Assembly: GCA_963989385.1 (NCBI GenBank)
Contig: OZ022515.1
Span: 8,960,803-9,024,802 of the forward strand
Direction: 5' to 3'
DNA: 64,000 nucleotides
Origin: Ctena decussata
Taxonomy: Eukaryota > Mollusca > Bivalvia > Lucinida > Lucinidae
Below, one piece after another: positions 1-11,275 of the stretch (position 1 is its first letter; each line of letters begins with the position of its first letter). The translations under genes and the position numbers were made by a program. The notes under the pieces are model-generated. The model did no database searches and was not told the DNA's origin. It worked only from the letters and a program-made list of their open reading frames with translations.

Positions 1-2081
1 CAGATGCACATTGAATGGAATAAGATTTCTTTAAATCAGTATTTAAATAGTGACCACAGTGCTAGGGAATCATCACTGAAACACTGAATCACTGGGTTAA
101 TGAAATCCTTCGGCACAAAATGCAAAATTTAGTACTAAATTTAAAACATATGATTAGATGGCTGGATGACTTGCGGGTTGATGGCCCTTTCATCTAAAAG
201 TGTTTCAGTCAGATCTAACCGCTGGAAGGGGAACAATAAAGGATTGTGTGCTATCGAAGGAAGTGTACGCGGACAATGGTCAGCAGCCGATACAATTAAA
301 CTGCTCATCTCTCCCATGACACCAAACGGAGAATAGTAACACAGATATAAACGAAAAGAAGCAAGGCCTTACGAGCGGTTAGGTAGAGTTTTATAAACGC
401 ACATTTATACTACACATCGTTTTTAATATAAGGATTATAATGAAAGAGAGAACATACGGATAGAACAAACCAATTTTTCAAAGACAACGTTTTAAACGGA
501 CAAGCAAATAATAACAGTCGCTGCTGTTAATCACAGTCGACCTTCATCGCCTTGCATGTTATATAATTGATTTACTTTTTGAAACAAATCCAGGTTTTTC
601 GGCATCTTTACTTTCTAAGAAAGCTGTTTAAGCTAGGGTTTTTATATTTGATGTCTGTGTGGGGCGTGCACAATGTAATTTTCTGCAAAATTCCATAAAA
701 TTTTAAAATGTAAACATATTTGCTCGGGAGCAGATTTAATTTGGTTGTTCAAAATCAATTTCTTCTCACTGTGCACTTGATAAGTCGCCAAGTAAATTTA
801 GAAACTTGTTCATGTAGCCTTTAAAATGCTTTCATTTCAAACAAAATAACTGCTGAAACTTTTCCCCATATGGTCTGTCAATTTTGTGTTTTAGTTACAT
901 GATTAGTTTTGTTTTAGTTACAATATTGTTCTACCATCTGTAACACTTTGCCACATAAGTTGATCTAAGAAAAACATATAGATTTAATCGAGTGGAAGCG
1001 GTGAAGGGACGTTTGCCCTATTTTGCCTGTGACGAAAGAAACACTTGCCTTACTTTTGAAGCGATTTCAAAATTCTATTACTTACACTATAGATTAGTTT
1101 CTAAATTCAACGCTGGATTAAAACCTGTTTTGCCACAGGGCCTATCAAATCCAACATTTTATGGTGACTTATCTATAAATTCAAGAAAAATTATGTGTAA
1201 GCACACAAGACCCTCTCATACCGTCAAGTAGAAGAAGAGGAAAGCAAAACTTTTAGCTGTGATTGGATAAATCACCAGAAGAAATGCTTTCTTCACAACT
1301 AAAGAGCATAGAACATATACGCAATCATCTAAAATGTAAATGAGCCTCCAAACCTTCTTCTGGACAATATTAAGTTTTACCGCTTGCTTAGTGGTGAAAC
1401 AAAACGGTTGGCATTATTGCTGCTCTCTTCAATTGCACGTCGTTTGGTCGGGCCCCTGACATAAGGATGGATATGGTCTAAAGGTTTGCAGTTTGATTAG
1501 ACTAGGGCTTGACTATCGATATGTGGTTCGGCCAATCGGAATATCACTTTTGGACTCCATTTGCACCAGCGTTTGGTGTTGAGTGCCTATCTTTTTATTA
1601 ATTTTAGTCTTTAATACCAATTTATTTGTGTACTTTTTTTATCAATTTATGGGTAGGAATTCCTTGACAAGGACCAAACATTTTGTATTTTTATCAACTA
1701 CAGCACATTATAGGGCGCGGGGTAAGCACTGCACCGTCGTAGGAAGTGCTTTTGATGTGGCTAGAGATGGTATTGCTTGTCCGCTTATCTGTCCGCCCCT
1801 AACAGTCTGGCTGCTGCCACCTTTGCTTTAGGTTTAATTCTGTAATTTAAAAAATCATATGGCTAAGAATAGGTGTTTAATGTGGTTCAAATACATATGT
1901 GTTAAAATTAAATTTTAGGATAAAGTAATCTCCGTTTTAGTTTCTAAGGAGGATGTGGGATATGGTTGTCTTAATTCCAGATCATTTTCTATTTTTTTTA
2001 GTTTTCAACTTGGCGTTATCAATGTTTTATAAGGCCTCATATAACATTGTGATAATACATTTTATTTATTTTGTATTTTAG
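1..2081. other. Upstream region of the receptor gene
   Basis: A/T-rich, with no recognised gene. Two frames of about 80 codons (992, 1583) have no recognisable features. A promoter and upstream 5' UTR exon should lie here or further left but could not be placed. Confidence 0.4.
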
Positions 2082-2211
2082 AATGCCTGATAGATACATC
2101 CTTTACTGACAAACAATATGCAAAGTGGTTGTGTTCAGGATCTGTCACTGCGAAGTGAATACAGAACTATGGCTCTTTTATTGTACTGTTTGGTCTTATT
2201 ATACCAGTCAG
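2082..2211 (+). CDS. Exon 1: 5' UTR plus signal peptide
   Basis: An acceptor (TTTTGTATTTTAG, ending 2081) opens a 130-bp exon that ends at 2211 before donor GTACGT. Coding starts at ATG 2169. The 14 codons read MALLLYCLVLLYQS and leave one base (phase 1). Joined to exon 2 they give a typical hydrophobic signal peptide followed by V-S-I-D-A-D-C, with cleavage plausible near the S-I boundary. An upstream ATG at 2117 is in the same frame and would add 17 non-hydrophobic residues in front. ATG 2169 is preferred because it starts directly at the hydrophobic core and because the exon at 51912-52044 has its ATG at the same place. The acceptor implies a further upstream 5' UTR exon, which was not located. 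Confidence 0.7.
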
Positions 2212-2506
2212 GTACGTTTTGGTCTGTCATTTCTGTCTTGCCAGAAAATAAATCAAACACAACCAGAACCCATGCAAAATGAACTAGCATGTAATCTTTA
2301 TATGGCTGGTATTTTCGCGGGATTAAAAAGAAAGGCAAAATAATAATTATGATCAGCTCAAATTGAGGAAATTAGATATAGTATTTACTGGAAATGATTT
2401 AAACTTAGGTGAAAGTGTTCAATTACTTAAGCTAAATCTTAAATATCCTAAGTAAACAATTCGGGGAGGAATTTCAAATAAAATTGTGTGATCATCTTGA
2501 TGTTGT

Positions 2507-2812
2507 GGAGAGGCGCCGTGATCGAGTTGTCAGAGATGCTTGCTTATGGTGCAGAATGTCACGGGTTCGAATCCGGGCTGGGCCAGCCGATGACTGGAAG
2601 ACCGTGTCTCTGTCATACCAGCAGTAAATGGGTACCCTTTTTTCGAATCAGGATAGGATTAGTTAACAAAAGGATAGGGATAGGCTCCGCCTTGTCTAAG
2701 TTCCCTGTTCCCCGATTCCCCCGGTTCGACCACTAGGCCATGGGAAACCTATGAATGAAAGTGTCCCAGAAGACTGCGGGACTGTGGTGTTATAGTCTTG
2801 AAGTGAAATTTT
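2507..2812 (+). mobile_element. tRNA-derived SINE
   Basis: A tRNA-like head with B box GGTTCGAATCC (2563-2573) and a weak A box (GTTGTCAGAGATGC). It is followed by a non-tRNA body (GATGACTGGAAGACCGTGTC, ACTAGGCCATGGGAAACCTA, GAAGACTGCGGGACTGTGGT). It lies in intron 1 of the receptor gene, about 300 bp after exon 1. The tail is A-rich and degenerate. Confidence 0.55.
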
Positions 2813-4343
2813 GCTCATTTTTGCTCATAAATATAACAAAAACAAAGTGATACTAATATTTCCATCATTTCAAATAATAACAGCTAAAGTTTAAAATACG
2901 CCTGTTGAACCCATTTTGAATGCTGCTTACGAAAAAACGTAATCACAATAAAGCTTTATCGTGAGTGCATTCATTTAATTAAAGTTAATTGTGCTTAAAT
3001 AAGACAAATATATATGCCCAACTAAATTTCCAGCTCTGTGTCGTTTTCTCAGATTGTTACATTTGAAACCCCAATTTATTTGGTTGAAGAACCATAACTT
3101 TTGGGGTCTTGTAAAAAATTAAAAGGAATGGACCTAATCGGTATTGTATCAAATATGGAATTCTTGTTTCTCCAATGCACTGACGTACAAGTGTGTGAGT
3201 TTATTTTACTACATCCATTTGAGGTAGCTTGTTACATTTTTGGTAAGTTTTGTACATATACAATTTATCAAAGCATAATGTTCGTTGTTTGACTTTGATA
3301 TTCTTGCTTACATGCATTCCATGCATTCTCAAATAGGGCGCTAATTTTCGGTTATCTTGTTATGCGGTATCGTTTATTGAAAGACAAGAAAAATCTTTTA
3401 AAAAAGATAATCGGGGCAGATTTAATGGAAGTGTGTTTTGTTATATGTTTCTACTTAAAGAATTGACAATAACTTTCATGAATAAGTGAGCTATGTCGGT
3501 AGGCATCCACAACCGTAATTTTGACACTGGGCCAGTACGACGAGAAAAAACGAAGATTAAATATTTATTGGCCTTTGATATTATTGGCTAAATTTTGACA
3601 TACATGTTATTTGACCAATGGAATCTTGTGAAATGTAGAACAATATCGAAATTATACGAGGACGCGCCTCGAAAAAAAAACAACATATAAATATAAGGCC
3701 ACCTCTATAACTGTTGCAATAGACAAATGAATATTCATACAACTATTGTAACGCCAGCATAAAATCTGATGCATGATAGTAGTTGAATCATGTTAACACT
3801 TTCTTCGTAAATAGCGTCAATTATGCAAAGCGGGATCCATGACTTGATTTTTTTATTATTATCATTATTATTATTATTATTAATAATCTATCTATTTATT
3901 ATATTTTGCAGACACACAAAATTGATTTTTATTTATTTATACAATGTTCTGTTTCAAAATGAAAATATAACGAAGTAGTTATATTTAATATTTACAGCAG
4001 CTAATGTTAAGCCGTTTTCAAAAAAGTATTCTCGTTATTCATTATATAGCATGTAATCGCCTTATTCTTCGGGGGTATCCTGCTTATTCTGAGCCGTTGT
4101 AAAAACAGAGTTCCGCTGAAGTCGTTGCTAGCTGGCGCGGGCATTATTATTGCAAAATTATATAAGTGCAAATGAACATACTCGATAAAACCGAGTCTGC
4201 TATTTCGTTTCGCTGATGCATCAAACTGCTCTTCTTTCAGAATCTTCGTTGAATAGTATACAAGTTTTTTTTTATTTTATGCTGATTAATTATACCTTTA
4301 AATTACGGGGTTCGTTTTGTTTTGTTTAGTTTTTATAGTTTTT
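2813..4343 (+). other. Intron 1 unique sequence
   Basis: A/T-rich, with an (ATT)n stretch at 3856-3886. Nothing coding seen. Confidence 0.5.
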
Positions 4344-7300
4344 AGCTCACCTGAGCCTTTAGGCTCATAGGTGAGCTTATAGTATAGCCAGGCAAACCGT
4401 TCTATTCTATTCAATTGTCCATTTTCCGTTGTCAACATTTTCAAACATCTTCTCCTCTGAAACCACTGGGCCGATCAAAGCCATATTTCATATGGAGCCT
4501 AGCTAGGTTGGGAGAACAAAAGTTTGTTTGGGATATGTGGGTCACATGACCAAGATGGCCGCCACGCCCATATATGGTAAAAACCCTTCAGAAATCTTCT
4601 TCTCCAGAACCAAAAGGCCGATGACCTTGAAACTTGGTATGTAACATCGGGCATGCGGGCCCATCATAATTAGCTCACCTGAGCCGAAGGCTCATAGGTG
4701 AGCTTATAGTATAGGCAGGCATCTGTCATCTGTTGCCCGTCCGTCGTCCGTCAATATTTTCAAATGACATCTCCTCTGAAACTGCAAGGCCCATGTTTAC
4801 CAAATTTCGTATATGGCATCTATAGGCAGGGGGAACCAATGATACTATTTTTTATCGAAATCGCTTCAGAACTTTGGTTGCTATGGCAACTTAAAGTTTC
4901 CATTGACTTGTATGGAAAAAATTGAAAATTTGCATTTTTTGCTATGTCACTGCAGATATTTTGACAAATCTGATACAGAAATGTTCCTTGAGTAGTTCTC
5001 TATCAACCACATGAAATTTATGAAGATTGCACAATTTGGCTGGTTGTCATGGCAACCGAAAGGTTGAAAATAGAAAATATATTCAAAAATCATCTCCTCA
5101 GAAACTATGGAACCAATAAAGCTCAAACTTCACAGAAAGGATCTTAGTACTAGCTTCTACAAAAGTACTGTTTTTCTTGGCAATTGCTCTAGCAGTTTGG
5201 TTGCTATGGGAACTTAAAGTTACCATTGACTTAAAATGGCAAAATAGAAAATTTGCATTTATTGCTATGTCGGTGCAGATATTTTGACAAAACTTTCATA
5301 GAAATGATCCTTGAGTAGTCTTTAACCAGCCTTGTTAAATTTATGCAAATTGCGCAATTTGGCTGGTTGCCATTGCAACCGAATAGGTAAAAATAGACTA
5401 ATATTAAAAAAATCATCTCCGCAGAAACTGTGTGGCCAATAAAGCTCAAACTTGACAGAAAGACCTTTAGTACTAGCCTCTGTAGAATTACAGTTTTTCA
5501 TGGCAATTACTCCAGCAGTTTGGTTGCTATGGCAACTAAGAGTTTCCATTGACTTATAATGGGGAAAATGGAAATTGGCAATTTTTGCTGTCTCACTGCA
5601 TTTATTTAGATTTTCTTTCTACAGAAATGTTTCTTGGATAGTCCTCGATGTTTCATATGAATTTTCTCCAAATCGCTGTATTTGATTGGTTGCCATGGCA
5701 AAATATAGGGTAAATTTTCGAAAAAAAAATGAAAAAATGAAAAAATCTTCTGCTCAGAAGCCATATGGGGGATGAAGCTGATATTGTGCAAACATGTTGA
5801 TGACATAAGCCTAGGCTCTACATGAATTTTGTTTTTTCTTCCAACCCCATAAGAACTTCGGTTGCTATGGCAACTTATAGTTTCCACTGACTTATAATGG
5901 GAAAAGTGAAGCCATGAGGAGGATGAAGCTGATACTTTGCATACATATTAATTACATTAGCCTCTACCTAAAGTATGTTTCATATTATCATTGCCCATGT
6001 GGACTGGTTGCTATGGCAACTTAAAGTTCCATAGACTTACAATGGGGAAAGTGGACATTTGGTATTTATTTCTGTGTTACTGCAGATATTTTGACAAAAG
6101 CTTTACAGAAATGTTCCTAGAGTAGTCCTCTATCAGCCATATGAATTTTGCCTAAAGACTTGATTTTGATTGGTTGCCATTGCAACTGAAAGGCCAAATT
6201 TTCAATTTTTTTATTTTTTTTTAGCTCACCTGAGCCGAAGGCTCACAGGTGAGCTTATAGTATAGGCAGGCGTCCGTCGTCCGTCCGTCCGTCGTCCGTC
6301 CGTCGTCCGTCAATATTTTCAAACGACATCTCCTCTGAAACTACAAGGCCCATGGTTACCAAATTTTTATGTATAGCATCTATAGGCAGGGGAAACAATA
6401 ATACTGTTTTTTATCCAAATCGCTTCAGAACTTTGGTTGCTATGGCAACTTAAAGTTTCCATTGACTTGCATGGGAAAAATTGAAAATTTGCATTTATTG
6501 CTATGTCACTGCAGATTTTTTGACAAAACGTTTACAGAAATGTTCCGTGAGTATTCCTCTATCAACCACATGAACTTTATGTAAATTGCACAATTTGGCT
6601 GGTTGCCATGGCAACCGAATGGTTAAAAATAGAAAAAATATTCAAAAATCATCTCCTCAGAAACTATGGAACCAATAAAGCTCAAACTTCACAGAAAGGA
6701 TCTTAGTACTAGCTTCTATAAAAGTACTGTTTTTCTTGGCAATTGCTGTAGCAGTTTGGTTGCTATGGGGACTTAAAGTTGCCATTGACTTATAATGGCA
6801 AAATGGAAAAACTTGCATTTATTGCTATGTCACTGCAGATATTTTGACAAAACTTTTATGGAAATGTTCCTTGAATAGTCCTCAACCAGCCTTATTACAT
6901 TTATGCAAATTGCACAATTTGGCTGGTTGCCATTGCAACCGAATAGTTAAAAATAGAAAAATATTTTAAAAAAACATCTCCGCAGAAACTTTGTGGCCAA
7001 TAAAGCTCAAACTTTACTGAAAGAATCTTACTACTAGCCTCTTTAGAATTACTGTTTTTCATGGCAATTACTCCAGCAGTTTGATTGCTATGGCAACTAA
7101 GAGTTTCCATTGACTTATAATGGGAAAAATGGAAATTGGCAATTTTTGCTGTCTCATTGCATTTATTTAGATTTTCTTTCTACAGAAATGTTTCTTGAAT
7201 AGTCCTCTATGTTTCATATGAATTTTCTCCAAATCACTGAATTTGATTGGTTGCCATGGCAAAATATGTGGTAAATTTTCGAAAAAATAAATGAAAAAGT

Positions 7301-7980
7301 CTTCTGCTCAGAAGCCATATGGGGGATGAAGCTGATATTGTGCAAACATGTTGATGACAGAAGCCTAGGCTCTACATGTATTTTGTTTTTTCTTCCAACC
7401 CCATAAGAACTTTGGTTGCTATGGCAACTTATAGTCTCCATTGACTTGTAGTGGGAAAAGTGAAGCCATGAGGAGGATGAAGCTGATACTGTGCATACAT
7501 ATTAATAACATTAGCCTCTACCTAAAGTATATTTCATATTATCATTGCCCATGTGAACTGGCTGCTATAGCAACTTAAAGTTTCCATAGACTTACAATGG
7601 GGAAAGTGGACATTCGGTATTTATTTCTGTGTTACTGCAGATATTTTGACAAAAGCTTTACAGAAATGTTCCTAGAGTAGTCCTCTATCAGCCATACCAA
7701 GACCTGATTTTGATTGGTTGCCGTTGCAACTAAAAGGCCAAATTTTCAATTCTTTCATTTTTTTTTTTTTTTTTTTTGCCAAAGATCTTCTCCTCAGAAG
7801 CCATTAAGGGGGGATAAAGCTTATTTTTTGCATAAATGTTTGTGATATTATCCTCTACATAAATGGTGTGTTTTATTGCTGTTGTGCATGTTGTGTTGTT
7901 GCTGTGGCAATTAGTTTTTCCAACACAACCTCAGTGCTCAGGTGAGCGATATAGGGCCATTGGCCCTCTGTTTTTTTTTA
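4344..7980 (+). mobile_element. Cluster of three AGCTCACC-family elements in intron 1, with a 1.55-kb tandem duplication
   Basis: Family starts (AGCTCACCTGAGCC followed by its inverted partner GGCTCATAGGTGAGCTTATAG) occur at 4345, 4673 and 6223. The single family end (GGTGAGCGATATAGGGCCAT...CCTCTG) is at 7939-7972. The 4673-6222 unit and the 6223-7760 unit are direct copies offset by about 1,555 bp. Each unit is itself made of roughly 162-bp half-modules centred on GTTGC(C/T)ATGGCAAC. Small open frames on the minus strand are products of this periodicity, not genes. Confidence 0.7.
6601..6616. promoter_or_regulatory. Perfect palindromic RFX-type X-box
   Basis: GGTTGCCATGGCAACC matches the RFX consensus GTNRCC-N0-3-RGYAAC on both strands. 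It is the best of about 18 such sites in 4877-7730. Binding is not shown by sequence alone. Confidence 0.45.
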
Positions 7981-7990
7981 TTTCTTTCAG

Positions 7991-9514
7991 TTTCAATAGA
8001 TGCCGATTGTACTGTTGCTGGCTGTAATTCTACCTTCTGTGATGGAAATAACTGTACACAATGCATCGACTCACTTGTTCTTACTTACCCTGAGACATGT
8101 CGCCAGTGTTTCCTTCCTTGTCGTAAATGTGGTGATGAGATATGCTACAGATGTGCGTTACCTAGTTGCATTTATGCATGTTAATTTGCAGATTGCCCTT
8201 TATCTTGCCCTGGTATTCACAATGTAGGATGTCCTTATTGTCCAGATGGTTTTTACGGTTACCACCCTAATAGTCATTGTTACCGTTGCTAAAACACAAG
8301 TTGTAAGTGTTCCTCAGCATCAAACTGTATCGGATGTCTTCCTGGAAGATATGACACTTCTAGTAATTGTGAACATGCATGTCCAAGTGAATGCATTACA
8401 TGCACCAGCGCCAACAATTGTTCTAAATGTGTTACTGGAAAGTATGGTCCAGCTTGTGCATCAGACTGCATATCCCAGTGTCAGGATGATAGTTGTAACA
8501 AAGACTCTGGCATTTGTCCATCCGGATGTCCCGATAATTGGTACCTTGATTCAAACAAAGTATGCAGAATATGTCCAGATAGATGTGGCCGCTGCACAAA
8601 TTTTAGTTACTGTAACTCCTGCAGCAGTCCACACTACTGGGGATCTGTATGTGAGAGGGATTGCATCGGTTGCGTCGGCGATTGTTCAAAAGATAGAGGT
8701 TGCATCTCAGGATGCTTGAGCAGATATTATAGCAAATATAATATGAATCTGCATGGTTATGAATGTTTGCCTTGTCCGGAAACATGCAAGAGTTGTAGTA
8801 ATGCAAAGCAATGCACTGTATGCGAAACGGGGCACTGGGGAATCATATGTCAGCAGAATTGTTCTGGATGTGAAGCAAGCTGTAACATAAATGATGGCTG
8901 CAGTTCTGGATGCCTTTCTGGTTATCATGAAAGAGTGAGCAACGGTGGTGTTCAATGAGAAAAATGCCCGAATAACTGTGTGTCTTGCAGCGACTATGAC
9001 AATTGTAGGGAATGTATATCTGGCTACTATTCACCTGATGAAGCAAATTGCATTGTTTGTCCCGACAACTGTTTAGGTAGTGAATGCTTTACCCACAATG
9101 GTATATGCATGAATGGTTGTGTAAATGGATGGACGGGACACCAGTGTAATCTCAAATGTCCATCAGGATGCTTACTGTGCGAACAGTTCAACTCTTCCTA
9201 CTGTAGTTCCTGTAAAATTGGGTTTTATGGAAACAGCTGCGAAAACAATTGCAGTGTACATTGCAAACAAACTGAAGGACACAATGCATGTCATAAGACT
9301 GATGGATTGTGCATAAATGGATGCGAATCAGGATACTGGGGACAGAACTGTAGCAGTCCCTGTGGACTAGGTTGTTATGGAAACCAGTGTAATGAAACAA
9401 CTGGAATATGTTACAGCGGCTGCAAGAAAAACTTTTCTGGTAACAAATGTAACCAGGAATGCATACATGTTCAAGATGTCAGTGCAGACCAATATAAACA
9501 TGTCGATACAGAAG
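7991..9514 (+). CDS. Exon 2: cysteine-rich EGF/furin-like ectodomain with three in-frame stops
   Basis: The acceptor TTTCTTTCAG ends at 7990 and donor GTAAGT starts at 9515. The 1524-bp exon reads through in one frame (codons at 7991+2+3n) and is densely cysteine-rich. It repeats modules of the form C-x2-CP-x2-C-x2-C-x5-C-x2-C-x2-G-x(Y/F/W), for example CPSECITC, CPDRCGRC, CPETCKSC, CPNNCVSC and CPDNCLGSEC. Laminin/EGF-like GYWGQNC and GFYGNSC turns occur toward the C-terminal end. Several N-x-S/T sites suggest glycosylation. In-frame stops are TAA 8182, TAA 8290 and TGA 8956. The TGA stands where the module pattern predicts the first Cys of a CxxCP pair. A long Cys-rich ectodomain in one exon is typical of an extracellular ligand-binding or scavenger receptor. 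The ligand is unknown. Confidence 0.75.
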
Positions 9515-10808
9515 GTAAGTGATATATGGTTAAATAGATCATGGGTCTGTGAGGTGTTGCTTTTTTAATGAAAATATATTAGCTTAAATGTTCAAAAACT
9601 TGTCATATTTGACATAATAAAATAATCTCTGAAGTAAACGAATTTTACCAACTTTGCTCCAATGTACTATTTTGTTTCAGACATAGTTTAAACACTTTGT
9701 TAAATTACAAAGGAACAAGAAATGGTATTGATTTTACTTCGCGTCACTAATATAATCTCAACGCGTAAAATTGAAATGAAGAAAACAGTATATATTTTAC
9801 GATTTCACCAGTGACGTCACTGATAATCTAGTTTGTAAATGAGCAGATGTTTAAGATTTATGTCAAAGGCATTAGTCTCTGTATATGTCATTTTTGTAAG
9901 AGAAACAAATTCAACCGACTATTTCCTAGGTAGGTGTACCTATTTTTGCGAGAACTCTTCTAGGAAATAATTTCCATAAAAAGAGCGAGCAAATAACTTC
10001 GTCAAAGGGTATCTCAAATTTAGAGAGATGTAAATTTGTCCTTGTAAGAATGATCTTTTTTTCAGTTTAGTTATTGAAGTTATGCAGAATCTTGTTGGTT
10101 GTTCTCGCGACAATTTACATTAATAACTCAATTATATTCCATCAGGCTACCACTTTCATATTTATAAGTATTCCTTAACAGGGCCTGCGAAAAGAAGACT
10201 CTATTAGGGTCCGGTTGTTCAAAGCGTTGTCAGCATAACGAAGTCTTAAGTCGAGGATATGTTAAGTCATGTTACTCACGAGCACCTGATCATACTACCT
10301 TTTTGGGTCAGTGTCTGTGTATCAAAAGAGTTCGGATTTGTCAATGGATCTTTACTTCAAGCTTGGACTTACAAAAGTGGTGCTTTAACCGCTTCTACTT
10401 TCTATAAAAAAGGATTATAGTATATTAAAGAGGGATATTCATTGTGTTGTCGTGTTCATTTTGTAACTGGTTCGTAAAGTTTAAAACTTTATAAACCACA
10501 TCTGTTCAGATATATATTGTTAAAAGAAACTTGTACAACCAATTATGTAAACAGCAGTATGCAGTGAGATGCATTAATCTAATGATCCAAATAGAATTCA
10601 AGTTTCAAACACGAACACGTACATCCGGACGAAAAATTTTAATAAGCATTTTTATTTGTATGTTAATGAATAACTACTAGCATACAAACAGTTCAAAATA
10701 CTTAGTTTAATTTCAACTTACGATCTTATCAAAGGTTTAACCATCAAATGCATGCGTTACATGTACCTTCTAATCAAAGTCAAATCCAGTGTAACAGTTC
10801 TATTTCAG

Positions 10809-10917
10809 ATAACACTTCACAAACTACTACAGTTGTGGCATTGTCAGTTGTTGCCGGCGTAGCAGTTGTGGTGGCAGCTATTTCTATCACTGGCAATGTT
10901 ATCTTGTTAAAGAGAGG
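10809..10917 (+). CDS. Exon 3: transmembrane helix
   Basis: The exon lies between TATTTCAG (ending 10808) and GTAAGG (starting 10918). It completes an Asp codon from exon 2, then reads a Thr-rich juxtamembrane stretch (NTSQTTT) and a continuous helix of about 26 hydrophobic residues (V531 to L556, rich in Val, Ala and Ile) ended by Lys-Arg, the usual stop-transfer signal. It ends in phase 2. Only this frame gives an uninterrupted hydrophobic segment, which independently confirms the exon 2 frame. N-out/C-in topology follows from the signal peptide and the basic residues after the helix. Confidence 0.75.
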
Positions 10918-11141
10918 GTAAGGAGCTTTCTTAAAAGTGTATCGTATTGCTCCACTCAATCGATGTCATGTGTGCCTACGTGTTTCAAATACGTTCTGAA
11001 AAGTCAGATTCTTAGGAAGCAAGAATCGCACCTTAAGAACGAACCTAGCAACTTCGGGTTCGTTAAGTTTCCATGATAAGTCACGAAATGTTCCATACGG
11101 GATTATAGCACGGGGTGGGGGGAGGGGGGGGAGAGAGAGAG

Positions 11142-11275
11142 AGCTGGTCTCGTTGCCTGCTAGGAGCTGCCATCATTTCTTTTGTTTCAAACGTTTTTGG
11201 GCTTGGCGACACTGGGGCGGTTTAATGCAGAGGCGCGCGTCTGTCGCACTAAATTTGGTATGAATACGTTTATAT
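11142..11275 (+). repeat. Intronic direct repeat, copy 1
   Basis: CTCGTTGCCTGCTAGGAGCT, GCCATCAT and CGCGTCTGTCGCACTAAATT, GGTATGAATACGTTTATAT recur at 11578-11705, about 435 bp further on, within intron 3. A second pair of similar blocks precedes exon 3 (10575-10740) and exon 4 (11830-12000). Confidence 0.65.

Noticed and set aside
5231..7441. Minus-strand frames with MET(L/I)SCHSN repeated
   Set aside because: They are the tandem X-box modules read backwards (CATAGCAACC gives SCHSN-like residues).
7942..7990. ATG start MSDIGPLALC... reading into exon 2
   Set aside because: These codons are the end of the transposable element and the polypyrimidine tract. Phase-1 splicing from 2211 gives a proper signal peptide instead.
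8246..8719. 157-codon frame over the Cys-rich exon
   Set aside because: Shadow frame. The true frame is the one with regular cysteines, continuous with the signal peptide and TM exons.
8935..8990. Possible tiny intron (GTGAGC...TTGCAG) removing the TGA
   Set aside because: Phases differ (0 and 2), so it would break the frame, and about 55 bp is very short.
9809..9820. Palindromic CRE AGTGACGTCACT in intron 2
   Set aside because: A single short site in A/T-rich intron. TGACGTCA also occurs at 33701 and 50645 without common context, so no regulatory claim is made.
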